Below are positions 46,109-56,750 of a DNA stretch of 64,000 bases, in pieces. Numbering within the stretch: the stretch's first letter is position 1; the number at the start of each line of letters is the position of its first letter. A program made the translations under genes and the position numbers. The DNA is from Opeltia flavorubescens (lineage: Eukaryota; Ascomycota; Lecanoromycetes; Teloschistales; Teloschistaceae). The stretch is from NCBI GenBank assembly GCA_000442125.1, contig KE546966.1, positions 148,969 to 212,968 on the forward strand. Direction: 5' to 3'. Under the pieces are notes generated by a model. That model worked only from the letters and a program-made list of their open reading frames with translations, had not been told where the DNA came from and made no database searches.

Positions 46109-49100
46109 CTATCCGCCCCTCCTCCCACCCCCATCGCCCCACTGCACGCTATCCGCAAACCTAATCCCCGGCGCTCTCCTCTCCGCTTCCTCCATCCCGG
46201 GTTCCGCAACCGGTAAATGGCCTTCCTTAGGCTGCCTAGGCCCCTCACTATCATCGCTGTCGCTACTATCATCACCTCCACCCTCCAGCGCCGCAAGCCT
46301 CCTTCTTCTTTCAGCTGGAGTCTCGCCGACTTCCTGAGCTGGCGGAGAGGAGCCAGAAGAAGGTAGCGTTGTACCATCACCGCTCTGCTGCGCAGCCATA
46401 CGTCTTCTCCGTTGCGCCGCAGATTCGGGTTTCCCAGCGGTGTGTTTCGATACAGTGGCTGCTGCGGGGTGGAAAGGGATATCGCGAGCATTGTGGCTAT
46501 CGACGAGTTTTAGGCCAGTATCGCCTTGAGGTTGATCTTCATTGTCTGCTTCTTGAACTTCGGGCATCGTGTTTCGCGACTGCTGTTCGCTTCCCAGAAG
46601 TTGTATTGGCATCGCGCTTTGATAAGATTGGGACCTGCCTTGTCTTCTTGCAGCAGGTGGTAGTTGAGACGGCTCTGCGGCTACCCCATCACGCACGTCC
46701 TGCTTCACGGCTTCAGGCACATCGCTCTCTTCCACTGCGGCAATCCGGGCATGAGGGTCCATCTGAGCGATTTGATTGATAAAATCTTGCTTGCTCATAC
46801 GACGACCGCTGGTGCCGACAGTGAAACGAATGCGCTCATCATCGGGATCAATAGCCGAAGACTTCTTACGCTTGTGCTTGCTAGCCTCACCGGTTGTGTC
46901 TCCGCCTTCGGAAGCCTCACCTTTACCGCCCATGCCAGCCCAAGTACCCATGCGCTTCAAGACTGGCTTCATATCAAGACCTCCAGCCGTGTTCTGCGCA
47001 CCTCCACGGCCTCGACCTCTTGATGCAGCTGGGATCTCGTACGTCTTGATAACCTCACCATCCTCGTCTTCGACAATGATTGTATTGCCATATTGATATG
47101 CATGAGCTGCACCACGTTTTTGCTCTACCGATCTCGCTGGAGCTGCACCACTGTCCTCATGACCTTTGCCCCACCCCTTCCAATGACCAAATTTCTTCAT
47201 TAGGTTTTTGTAAGCATGGCTTGGATGCTCAATGTCGTCTTCAATCTCCTTCTCCATCTCTTCACCTTCATTCTTTTCATGCGGGTGATTCTTCCCTTTA
47301 GCATATTGACCACTGGTGTCGATTCGTATCCTCCTCTCGTCGTCTATGAGATGCTGCTTCTTCTGTTCTGCNGTTTCGCCTCGTATGTCTTCAACACTGA
47401 CCACATTACCCTCTTCATCTTCAATGATCATTTGATCGCCTTCTTCGTAAGACTCCAGTGTAGGTTCCTCCACGTGTTTCTCATCGTCTTTGTGTTTCTC
47501 CCTTTCCTTGTCGTTGTATTCGTCAATCTCCAATTGGTCTGGGGGCTCTAATTGACTTTCACTAGAGGGTGAAGGTGTCTCCTTTTCAGCCAAGGTATCG
47601 GACGCGCTTTCTAGGTTCTGAAGTCTCTGGCTTTCAGGCCTAATCGCCGATTCACTAATCGGTCCACCAGGTCCCATGCCGGAATCCCATTTCGACTTCC
47701 TTCGATTCGATAGATTTGACAGACGAGAAACAGGAGTCTTTTTATCTTCCAGTGGCGTATCTTCCCCTTTTTGACGACGCAAAAAGTTACCAGGAAGGCC
47801 CCCTGGAGCCGGTAGCATACCCGGCGGATAAAGCTCTTTCTCTTCCGATGAATCCATACTTAGATCATCTTTGGATTTCGACATGGATCCTTTCGCTGTG
47901 GATTGAATCCGAGGAAGCCTATTCATCCAAGACGGACCTTCTTCATTGGCTTGAGTATAGGACATTGTCAGGGTCAGGGNGTTAATGCGTTTGCCAAGAG
48001 TGAATACAGCAATCGAGGAGCCATGTACTAGGATTGAGGTTATTACTAGGAAGGTAGTGAGAGGCCATATGATTAGAACGAGCAGATGATTCTCAGAGTT
48101 GGGATCCGTTGGTATCACCGCCAGAGGGGTTGTGGTGTCTGTCTCAAGTTCGGCTCTGGCCAGAATTGCTGCAAAGATAGCGCCGACACCAATAGGACCA
48201 AAGTGGCCAGCAAACAGTGCCTCGCGCCACGTTTTGACATCTGGTATTATCGGCTTGAGCGCCAACATTATTGGAATGCGTCGGAAGAAGAGGACGAAAA
48301 GAGCGATGACAACGAGTCGCCAAGGGGTGAGTCCGATGATCGGGTTATTATACTGCTCCCATGGTATGATGGCACCGAGATAAACGAAGTATGCCAGATT
48401 GAGAAGTAGATCGATAACGTTGGATACATGCGATTCCTCCGTTTTGTGAGTAAACCATCCGTCATTACTGAAACCAACCCCAGCAGCGAATCCAACAAGT
48501 AGATCGTCAGTACCCAGTGTGGCCCCAGTCCCGGCACAAAAGAGAGCCAGGGTGAAGTAAAAGACCAAAAAGCTCTCGCGGTCGATGAGATTCTTGCCAT
48601 CAGCCCATTTGATGGCGTGGCGTCCAAGGTACCCAATCAGAACACCGTAGATGGCGCCAAAAACACATTCGTAGAGAATAGTATTGCAGAACCAGTGAAA
48701 GGTAACGTGTTCAGCGTTAAGCTTGTAATGAATCAAGTAAAAGGATAGGTATATGAATGGGAAAGCCATGCCATCGTTGCAGCCCGATTCTGCAGACAGC
48801 ACATCTCGGAGATGTTTGGGCACTCGCTTGGCGAATTTGCCCTTTCCAACGACTGATGAAGCCAAGACAGGATCAGTGGCGGTAACACATGCCGCACACA
48901 TCAAACTTTCGAGCCACGTCAAGGGCTCGACCATCCACCAGATAAAGAGACTGGTGGCCAGCCAACCATAAGTCATGACGGGCACGAGGAGGTAGACGAC
49001 AGATTTCCAATGGCGCTCCATATAAGACTTTGGCAATTCGACCCCAACGGCGAAACATTGCACAACCAAAACGACTCTAGAGCACTCAAGGGTTATCTGG

Positions 49101-49303
49101 TCGACGTTCCCCCATGAAAGGGGATTGAATATATTGGCAGCATGCGGACCGAAAATGATGCCGCATATTGTGGCCACGGTGGCTTCGCCAATGTACAACT
49201 TCTCCTTCACGAACAGCGAACATAGCATGAAAAGGCTGGTAAAACCTCCCAAGATGAGGTAAGCCAAATGAGGCTTGTTGATGGAAAGTTGTTCCCACGT
49301 CAT
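46109..49303 (-). CDS. Plasma-membrane Na+(K+)/H+ antiporter, Nha1/Sod2 type
   Basis: A single exon of 1064 aa from the ATG at 49303 (MTWEQLSINKPHLAY, the usual fungal start). It exports Na+, K+ or Li+ in exchange for protons. The first about 440 residues form the transporter: VKEKLYIGEA, GIIFGPHAA, the ion-path motifs TATDPVLASS and SGCNDGMAFPF, GTDDLLVGFAAG, and AGHFGPIGVGAIF. The rest, about 620 aa, is a long acidic cytosolic tail rich in Glu, Lys and Ser with repeated blocks such as MIIEDEEGNVVS and IIVEDEDGEVIK, matching the conserved boxes of fungal Nha1 tails, and ends FADSVQWGD. N bases at about 47372 and 47980. A TTTGCAG just before the start hints at a 5'-UTR intron. Confidence 0.93.
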   Translation of the reverse strand: MTWEQLSINKPHLAYLILGGFTSLFMLCSLFVKEKLYIGEATVATICGIIFGPHAANIFNPLSWGNVDQITLECSRVVLVVQCFAVGVELPKSYMERHWKSVVYLLVPVMTYGWLATSLFIWWMVEPLTWLESLMCAACVTATDPVLASSVVGKGKFAKRVPKHLRDVLSAESGCNDGMAFPFIYLSFYLIHYKLNAEHVTFHWFCNTILYECVFGAIYGVLIGYLGRHAIKWADGKNLIDRESFLVFYFTLALFCAGTGATLGTDDLLVGFAAGVGFSNDGWFTHKTEESHVSNVIDLLLNLAYFVYLGAIIPWEQYNNPIIGLTPWRLVVIALFVLFFRRIPIMLALKPIIPDVKTWREALFAGHFGPIGVGAIFAAILARAELETDTTTPLAVIPTDPNSENHLLVLIIWPLTTFLVITSILVHGSSIAVFTLGKRINXLTLTMSYTQANEEGPSWMNRLPRIQSTAKGSMSKSKDDLSMDSSEEKELYPPGMLPAPGGLPGNFLRRQKGEDTPLEDKKTPVSRLSNLSNRRKSKWDSGMGPGGPISESAIRPESQRLQNLESASDTLAEKETPSPSSESQLEPPDQLEIDEYNDKEREKHKDDEKHVEEPTLESYEEGDQMIIEDEEGNVVSVEDIRGEXAEQKKQHLIDDERRIRIDTSGQYAKGKNHPHEKNEGEEMEKEIEDDIEHPSHAYKNLMKKFGHWKGWGKGHEDSGAAPARSVEQKRGAAHAYQYGNTIIVEDEDGEVIKTYEIPAASRGRGRGGAQNTAGGLDMKPVLKRMGTWAGMGGKGEASEGGDTTGEASKHKRKKSSAIDPDDERIRFTVGTSGRRMSKQDFINQIAQMDPHARIAAVEESDVPEAVKQDVRDGVAAEPSQLPPAARRQGRSQSYQSAMPIQLLGSEQQSRNTMPEVQEADNEDQPQGDTGLKLVDSHNARDIPFHPAAATVSKHTAGKPESAAQRRRRMAAQQSGDGTTLPSSGSSPPAQEVGETPAERRRRLAALEGGGDDSSDSDDSEGPRQPKEGHLPVAEPGMEEAERRAPGIRFADSVQWGDGGGRRGG

Positions 49304-50357
49304 GTTGAGAAAGTTCTGCAAACAAGAACAGTATGTACAAAGCCCCTCGATGCCAGTGATTTGTATACCTAAGCCTCCTCTTTTGGCCTCTTACTAGGGA
49401 CCTCTTCCCCAATCGTTTTCTTGTTTATCCGAAAGCCTCTCTCCGCGTCGTCGAAGCATACAGGTCGCCGTCTTGATACCAGTGCCGCTCGCGGCAAAGC
49501 AAAATCCGAGGGCGGTGATTTTTCTGCGCTGGAAGGATATGGATTCTCAATTGGAAAATTTCGGTTCGGACGTCGAAGAATTGGGCTGGGTGGGCGTTGG
49601 GCTGAATCGATGGCTGTTGTAAAGCGGGCAATGACTGTGGGTTCTCGAACCTTTCGAGCGAAGCAATATGGGATGTGCTACCGGTAAGTTCGGGACTCGA
49701 GCGATCCGAAGCTTGTCTGATCACTCTCGTACCGATTGCTTAACCGGGTTATTATTCAAGCGATTGAGAGATTCGGAAAGCTTGGAAAAGAAGGACAGGT
49801 CGTCGATTATGCAATAAAAGAGAGGTACCGCTGATGAAATGGTCAGCCAAGATTCAAAATTCCTGGGCAAAAGTTAGAGTCTTCTAGCGCCTTGGTCCAA
49901 TCGATAAGCCCTGTCTACCGTTCATCTTTATTGGCTGGGGTAAACGGTCAAGCAGATTGCCAAGGACGCCAAGGATGCCGAGATTTTCGCCGAACCGATT
50001 AACCGGTGCGTACATGAAGACTACGGAGTGATATCGCCATTGAACATAAGATAGTTATGTAGCACGAAGAGAGTCGGTGAACATTCATCAACTTTAAATA
50101 GTCACATGGTCGAATAGTGTATTACTCGTTACCATTACAACAGAAAAGCTTTGATCCCTGCACCCTCCGAAACGCCATACCGCTCAAGAATTCATATGTA
50201 CAAAAGTGAAGCATCATCCGTGTATCTCATCATTTGAAGCGCAGAAAGGGGGTATCAGTAGTAGTACAGCAACGATAACCAAAAACAGAGCTCGATCCGT
50301 ATCTTCGTAAGCATCGTGTCTTTAGAGCCAGAACATCCCGAAAGATCTCCAGCTCGC
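49304..50357. other. Intergenic region
   Basis: Upstream of the antiporter and downstream of the kinase gene, both minus. A 99-codon minus-strand frame at 49425..49724 has no motif. No gene called. Confidence 0.35.
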
Positions 50358-52397
50358 TCACAGTTTCCACTTTTCGTTGATTTCTTCGAGCATTTCTTGA
50401 CATCCCTTGAGCCACCCACTTTTGAGAACCATAGAAATGTCCCATCGTTCATCACTGTTCATATCCAAACATCCATGCACAATATCCAAAACTTCATCCT
50501 CCATCCCCATAGTGCCCTGCGCCGTCTTTAATGCTTGCTCATCCCATTCACCTGCGAGGATTTTCATTTGTACCCGCGGTTGGAAAGTATGTTGAAAAGG
50601 AAGATCGCCAACGAGTAGCGCGTACAGAACCACTCCGAACGCCCAGATGTCGACCACTGAGGATAAAAGTCCTGCTGGGCTCATGATGAGCTCAGGCGAC
50701 GCGTATTGGAGGCTGCCGGCAATTGATGTACTGGTGTCCGAGGGGCCAATGTTGCGTGGTTTTGGCCGATCAGCTGCCGCTTCGTATGGGTCTGGTGAGT
50801 TCCGACCATTGTCATTCGTAGCAAATTCGGCCAAACCGAAATCACACAAGAGGAGATTTCCACCATCTTTGGCAGCCTCTTCCACCGAAACGTCGATAAG
50901 GCAGTTCTCAAGCTTGATATCCCGATGAACTATGTGCATGTCTTCATGTAAATATCGAACTGCTGATGCAAGTTGGTACGAGTATCGTCGAGCAAGATCC
51001 TGCTTGATTCCCTGCCGATTGTTGCGTACGAGGTCGAATAGAGTCCCGCCAGTATTAAGCTTGGTGAAGCAGAACGTAGCTATCTCGGTGACGTGAACCG
51101 CCAGCAACGGCAATATGTTCCGGTGCGCTAGGCACCTCCAAAGACCGACCTCATGTTCGAATTCCGCTTGCAGTTGTTCATTCTCCATATCTTCTTTGCC
51201 AACGACCTGCTTCCGTACAATCTTGACAGCGCGAACCACTCGTTCATCTCCTTCTAGTGTAAATGCTTCTCGCACAACACTGAAGCCTCCGAAGCCAATC
51301 TGCTTGCCCAGAATATACTCGCCCACCTCTTGACCCTCACCGTCTCGTTCGACTACAGCCTCTTCTCGCGCAAACCGGGACAGGAATGTTGTAGCGGGCG
51401 ACATGCTGGAAGAGGTCGATCGTCGAGACGCCATCGATCCTTGCCTCGAGCCCTGCCGCCTGGCCAGTCTGCTTTCGGTGAAGTAACTCTGAGAACGAGA
51501 TGCGGATGCTTGCCGCCGCGGTTTCGGCCAAGCACTGGTGTTTTCAAGTGATGTCGGATGATAGAACGGGGGGAATGCAGAGATGGGAGAGATGACGCAT
51601 GTCTCCATCCTGTTGTCAATGGGTGTTTGTGCCTCAGGTATACCGGACGAAACTGTGGACTGGGAAGTCAAGGATCCGCTGGCTTGAAGATCTGACAGAT
51701 GATCGAAGTTCCGTGATTGAGTCTCTGGCTTGGAATGCAAGGCTAGATAATGCTCTTCGCGGTTGACGGGCTGTGATAACGGTGATTGATGTTCAAGTCG
51801 CTCTTGAAGTTGCAAGTCGAGTGCTCTTTTGCCAAAGTCGCTGTGTGCTTTGAAGAGGGGTGACCTGATTGGTTTCTCGGAAGGGTCTTGTGATGCAGGA
51901 CGGGAACTGAGACGAGTGTCAAGAGCGAGTTTCGGTAAAGGTTGTTCCAAAGTTGTTTGATGTCCAGAGTCAAGCTTGACTTGGTTATTGAAGGTGATTG
52001 AGGTTTGTCTGTTTCTTAGAAAGTTTGCCAGCGACGAGATGGATCGCTCCTTTTCATGCTGACCCCATGGCTTATCTACCTCCACCTTCTCTACCTCTCC
52101 TCCCTCGCTCCTTCCTGCAGTTGCTGGGCTGATGTCGATAGGCGGGGTGGATGCAGGCGCCTCTTCGGCCAATGCAAGCCATCGTGCAGTGCTGGCTGAG
52201 CCGAAACGAGAGCAAGGGGAGGTGTCGGACAAGTCAATTTTGTCATCGTTATCCAGAAGACCGGTAAAAGCCGGCTGGTGAAAGATGCTGCCGCTGCTAT
52301 TGTAGCGCCTGAGCGACGGGCAAGATGAGGCAGTGGGGGTTGATTCGGAGGAAGTCGACCGGCGAGGGCGAAAGCCAACCTGCAAATCCAAGGCCAT
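50358..52397 (-). CDS. Serine/threonine protein kinase with long disordered N-terminus
   Basis: A single exon of 679 aa from the first in-frame ATG at 52397. Residues 1-355 are Ser/Pro/Gln-rich and probably disordered, with many possible phosphosites (RRSTSSS, SASRSQS). The kinase domain covers about 360-665: GFGGFSVV glycine loop, AVKIVRK (ATP lysine), HRDIKLEN catalytic loop, DFGLAE metal-binding motif, SPEL, and DIWAFGVVLYALL. The APE motif reads SPE, a tolerated variant. The N-terminal choice is uncertain because the frame stays open upstream to 52558 without another ATG; a 5' exon is possible. The subfamily cannot be fixed by eye; it resembles fungal CAMK-like nutrient or ion-homeostasis kinases. 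It lies next to the antiporter gene in the same direction. Confidence 0.87.
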   Translation of the reverse strand: MALDLQVGFRPRRSTSSESTPTASSCPSLRRYNSSGSIFHQPAFTGLLDNDDKIDLSDTSPCSRFGSASTARWLALAEEAPASTPPIDISPATAGRSEGGEVEKVEVDKPWGQHEKERSISSLANFLRNRQTSITFNNQVKLDSGHQTTLEQPLPKLALDTRLSSRPASQDPSEKPIRSPLFKAHSDFGKRALDLQLQERLEHQSPLSQPVNREEHYLALHSKPETQSRNFDHLSDLQASGSLTSQSTVSSGIPEAQTPIDNRMETCVISPISAFPPFYHPTSLENTSAWPKPRRQASASRSQSYFTESRLARRQGSRQGSMASRRSTSSSMSPATTFLSRFAREEAVVERDGEGQEVGEYILGKQIGFGGFSVVREAFTLEGDERVVRAVKIVRKQVVGKEDMENEQLQAEFEHEVGLWRCLAHRNILPLLAVHVTEIATFCFTKLNTGGTLFDLVRNNRQGIKQDLARRYSYQLASAVRYLHEDMHIVHRDIKLENCLIDVSVEEAAKDGGNLLLCDFGLAEFATNDNGRNSPDPYEAAADRPKPRNIGPSDTSTSIAGSLQYASPELIMSPAGLLSSVVDIWAFGVVLYALLVGDLPFQHTFQPRVQMKILAGEWDEQALKTAQGTMGMEDEVLDIVHGCLDMNSDERWDISMVLKSGWLKGCQEMLEEINEKWKL

Positions 52398-54654
52398 GCC
52401 CCACGGGGTGACCCCAGACACCAGCCGCGATTGCAGTGTAAGGTCGAGGGTTTGCTGCAAATTTATCGATTGCTTCTTTGCGCACCTGTGAAGAGTTGCG
52501 GTTGTTGGAGGAAACTGGGATAACGATGTGAGGATGCGACGAGGGCTGTAGGTCCCTTAATCGATTTGTTCCGGGTGCGCCCTCGAGTTCCTACTTCTTC
52601 CGACCGCTGCGCCTCGCGCGATACCGATAAGACTATGACTGTGAAGGAGCTTAAAAGTCGCTGCGTTCGAAGCTATGTGGGAGAAGTGAATGTTGAAGAA
52701 GCAAAGGTGTCTGAGATAGTTGGAGAGAAGAATAATGAAGATGGAGTGACAGATGGGGCGAGATTGTTTCTTTGTCCGTATCTTAGCTAGCGATAAGGTG
52801 GTTTCGATTGCTACAAGCCACGAGTCAGCTCCTGCAAAGTGACGAATAAGATGGGACCCTTGGCCAATGCTTTCTTAGAGCTGCGCCTCGGGACGAGTTG
52901 GCCGGTTCGAGGTATTCTTAGGTAAGGCGACGTCGCTTGTCGGATGTGTCCGAGCAAATTTCACAATGTACAATCCAAAATGACCAAACATTAGGTAATG
53001 ACTGAACTTAGGAGCGTACAGCACGGATAGAATGTTGAAGTCGTGGAGAACGACAGACTCGGAATGAGGACACTTGCGATTTCCCAATGCCAAGCTATCA
53101 AATCACGAGGTGATTTTCATGGCCACAACAGCAAAGGAAACATTTCTGTCTCATGACTCATCGATTTCTCTTCAAGTAGATGGAGCACAAGCCTATCAAA
53201 TTTCTTTCATTAATTTTGGAGCTATCTTGAGTACAGAACGTGGAATACCCTGTCTATGGCAGCAGATTCAAGGTTGAGTTCAAATATTAAATTTCCAGCA
53301 TCCTTGTTTCTTATGCATCTTACATTTCCATGACATATTTCCATTGCTTTTTACTCCAATTCCGGCAAATATTTGCTGCAGCCATCCGCATAGTTGCATG
53401 TATCACGGACCTCATATGCAATGTTCCTGTCCAGCATGGCCGCAGGACCTCTCAGACCTTTGACAGGCAGTAAGTATCCGGTTAGGGTTCCTTACATGTG
53501 ACCTCTGTGCGCCGACTTATGATTGCATTGATCATGTACTCGAGCGTGTCGGCTATGAATCGAATTGAAATTACCAATTTCTTCTACCAAGGTTCGCACT
53601 CCGGTTAATCCTAGGCGTGAGAGAGAGCAAAAGACGAGAGGGCTCAAGTTGCCATGGTGCCGTATCCGAAGGCTGTTGTTAATACGCAGTGGCTTTGAGC
53701 CTCGCCAGTCATATTGTTCCCGACCTGATTGGCAGTACTTTTCGTGTGCTGTTACTGTTGGACCTGATTGGTTTTGGCCGATGGACAAGAATGCAAACCA
53801 TGACAAGAAAAGCTTACGTAGTAGTCTGTTGTTGCACCTATGATAGGCGTTAATGACTTTGGAGAACTCAATTTTCTAGTGACTAACTCCCCTGAATAGT
53901 ATTCCCTATATTGACTATTCGTGGTGGATGTTCAATAAGTGCCATAGGGTCTAGCCTTACGAGTGTAGTAACACATGATTGGCCATTCATCAACTAGCCT
54001 CGGAACTTTATCTCCAACCCTATCTGAGAAAGATCTGGTCCCCTACCCCCGAAACCCCTGTAATATGGCAAGCGCTGTCGATCTACAGGGGTTAAAGCCT
54101 AACCGAGCTGAGAAGTAGTGTGGCAAAAACAGATGCAGTATATCGCATATTTTGTTTATATTCTTGAATCAGTTATAATTTAAAAGCTAGGTCTGAATAT
54201 TATATGTGTATCTACACGTACTGCATTTGAGTTGAGCGTTGTATATACAAATGGACGTAAAAACAGAAGTCCTAGGTTGATAAGGGTGTTAGTATCCACA
54301 CGCGCTAGAACCCCTGCAGATCTGCAAAACTAACATTATTTCATGGGTTCAGGTAGTAAATGTGCTGAATGCTAATGCCACTCACCTCTCGTCATACATT
54401 CCTCTTGTAGTCCTCGCTCGTCCCTCTAGCAAGAGTCTACCATCGAGAGACTCAGACATGGAATTTCGACTGCCTCACCGACCGCAAAATGGCTTTCGCA
54501 GGCTCCCCTGACAGATCTATCCAATTGACGTCATGACCTCAAACAAGGGCTCAATTAATCTTACTCTAGTCCAGAGTAAGAAAACGATGGCATCACCATC
54601 AAAATTCGCGTCTTTCTTGATACACCTTTCGCTCCTCCCCTCACTCACTTGTAT
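52398..54654. other. 2.3-kb gene-poor region containing a MITE-like element
   Basis: No supported gene. A 52-codon frame at 53119..53277 is unsupported. AT-rich around 54130-54260. The inverted-repeat element at 54086..54316 is listed separately. Confidence 0.4.
54086..54316. mobile_element. MITE-like short inverted-repeat element
   Basis: A 231-bp AT-rich stretch bounded by CAGGGGTT at the left and its complement AACCCCTG at the right. It is flanked by TA on the left and CA on the right; CA could be a TA target duplication altered by mutation. There is no coding capacity. A third copy of AACCCCTG followed by TA lies just outside (54053..54062), facing the left end. The layout fits a non-autonomous Tc1/mariner- or pogo-like remnant, but the arms are short (8 bp perfect, extending imperfectly), so chance is not excluded. 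Confidence 0.4.
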
Positions 54655-55529
54655 ATGGCATCGAGACTAATCTCACAACGTGCATACACCACCACTTCCA
54701 AGCTGCTCACTACACGAAGCATTCCTTCACGCCCTCTTCCACGCTTGAATCAAGTTTTCCAGCACACACAGCAACGCAAGATGGTATCCTCCTACGCCGC
54801 CAACGGCGACAACGGAGACCACGGCTCCACGGAAGGCGAGATCAACGAGTGGAAACATCGTGCTCCATACCGTGTCCACGACAAGCAGGAACACTTCCAA
54901 GCCCGTTACGAAGGCAGCTGTCACTGCGGGAAGGTAAAATATCAATTGAGCCGTGAGAAGCCACTGGACTCGAAATACTGCCACTGCACTACTTGCCAGA
55001 AGATTCACGGCGAGTTTCTCGCCCATCCTGCATCCAGGTGATCAACCACTAAGTTCTACTGCAGGTGCTCCCTTCCAATGGGCCGCCATATTCCACAAAG
55101 ACGACATAAACTTCACCGAAGGCGTCCATGATCTTGGTTGGTATGAGAGCTCAGAGAAAACATGCGTACATAAGCTTCCGTGTAAGGTCAGCTGCGCGTA
55201 TTGCAGAACACCCATCATGGACGAAGGAAGGAATATGATCCTATTGTTCCCTACGTTGATCGACTTCAAAAGCCCGGAGGAGCGGAAGAACTTCGACATA
55301 AGGTACAAATATTGCCAACAACGATATTTCTTGGACAAATCGCTGACAGATTGGTAGCTGCCACATGTTCTACCCACGGAGAGTACTCGATATCCCTGAC
55401 GGAAAACCAAAGTGGAGTGGTATCAATGGCCAGAGCGATTTGATTGAAGATAGCCCACAGGAGGCTATCAATGAGCTTAAGAGAAAGCGAGAAGAGGAGG
55501 AAGGGGAGAAGAAGGATGAGAAGTCATAA
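54655..55529 (+). CDS. CENP-V/GFA-domain zinc protein (glutathione-dependent formaldehyde-activating family)
   Basis: Three exons: 54655..55009, 55065..55302, 55358..55529; 254 aa. The domain binds zinc through cysteines seen in GSCHCGKVKY, CHCTTCQKIHG and CAYCRTP. Family members include GFA, which helps join formaldehyde to glutathione, although most fungal relatives are uncharacterised. The first intron is GC-AG (donor GCGAGT at 55010). It is required because it joins KIHG to APFQW, the near-invariant GAPF block; no GT donor gives that frame. The first 40 residues are basic and Ser/Thr-rich (SQRAYTTTSKLL), a probable mitochondrial presequence; an alternative start at 54781 (MVSSYAANG) would give a cytosolic form. 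The C-terminus is Glu/Lys-rich. Confidence 0.88.
55010..55064 (+). other. GC-AG intron in the GFA-domain gene
   Basis: 55 nt, donor GCGAGT, acceptor ACTGCAG, CACTAAG as likely branch region. Removing it rebuilds the conserved GAPF motif. Confidence 0.75.
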
Positions 55530-55853
55530 GACAAAATCCGAACGCCGGATCGTTTCTGGAAGAGGAGGAAATACAACATCACACCCAGATCTCAGTTTTG
55601 AATCTGGCGTACATATCCAACAAACAAAGCGAGACATTCAAAAGCGTACTATCCTGATTCCCATCTTCGAAATACGGTTCAATTCATATCCAACCAGAAC
55701 TTCGTAACAAAACCTTCCTTCCATCTACTCTCTATACCCATCACCCCCACGACTTCCACCCATATGCTTTCTCTACTCCCCTCTACTTTCGAAAAACCCA
55801 TCCCCTTTTCTATCCTCTTCTTTCTTTCTCCATTCTCCCTTCTTCTCCTTCCT
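55530..55853. other. Convergent intergenic region
   Basis: 324 bp between the stop of the GFA gene and the stop of the acetyltransferase gene; strongly pyrimidine-rich on the plus strand near the right end. No gene. Confidence 0.4.
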
Positions 55854-56750
55854 TCATTTCAACCACCCCGGCACCGTCTCCCCCTCCACATACTTCCCCC
55901 CAGGAGGTCTCCACATATAATACCCATGCCACGTCAACTCATCTGTCAATTTTTTGAGTTTCTCATCCATTTCCTCCCCCTCACCACCCAGCTCCCCCCT
56001 CAACACAAACTCATTCATCATTTTAAACCCCCATTTCTCATAAAGCGGCACCCCATCGGCCGTCGCTTCAATGAAGGATTCAACTCCCAAGGAGTCGGCG
56101 GTGCGGGTGCCCCATTCGAGCATCAAATTCCCCGCGCCGCAGCGGCGGTAGGAGGGGTGGGTGTAGCATATTTCTAGCACTATATTTAGAGTGTCAGCTC
56201 ACCGTCACTACAGAAAGTCAAAGAAAAGAGAAAATGACGTACAAAGGCACGGCCCTTTCATCCTCTCACTTCTCGTAGCCATCAATTGCCCCATAACACT
56301 ATCCGCCAATTCCCTCTTCCTACCTTCCTCAGGCCACCAGTAACAGCTCATTTCCTCCTCCTCCCCTCCTCCCGTTTCACTAGGTGCCTTGTCGTAAATG
56401 TGCCAGTACGCTCCCGCTATAATCTTCTTCCCTTCTCCATCCCTTAATAACTCTTCCTCCTCCTCCTTGTCTTTATCCCCAGCTTTCACACCCTCGCCCC
56501 CGTTTTTCTCCGTTACTTCACTATCATCAACAACGACCTTGAACCACCTCCCCGTCGGGTCGGAATCCGCCCATTCCTTCTGTCGTTCTGTGGCTTCGGT
56601 GAGGGATTCTTCAACCGTGGGACGGTTTTGCGGGCAGAATAGGGTGTAGAGGGCGTTTGGGGGGGAGAGGTAAGAGAGGCGTTGGCAGCGGATTAGAGGG
56701 GGGAAGTCCGCGGGGGAGATGGGGAGCAGGGAGAGATGGGGTTTTGACAT
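55854..56750 (-). CDS. GNAT-family N-acetyltransferase
   Basis: Two exons (minus): 56750..56243 and 56179..55854; 277 aa, intron 63 nt (donor GTACGT). GNAT enzymes move an acetyl group from acetyl-CoA to an amine. The first strand-helix (LSLLPISPADFPPLI), the central strand KIIAGAYWHIYDKA, and the acetyl-CoA-binding motif A across the splice join (LLEICYTHPSYRRCGAGNLMLEWG, with the RRxGxG-like RRCGAG) are present. YEKWGFK near residue 218 is the usual motif B. A Glu/Lys/Asp-rich insertion near residues 80-105 is probably a loop. The substrate is not predictable; small-molecule or protein targets are both possible. Confidence 0.85.

Noticed and set aside
53119-53277. Short plus-strand frame starting MATTAKETF
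   Set aside because: Only 52 codons, AT-rich, no splice partner found.
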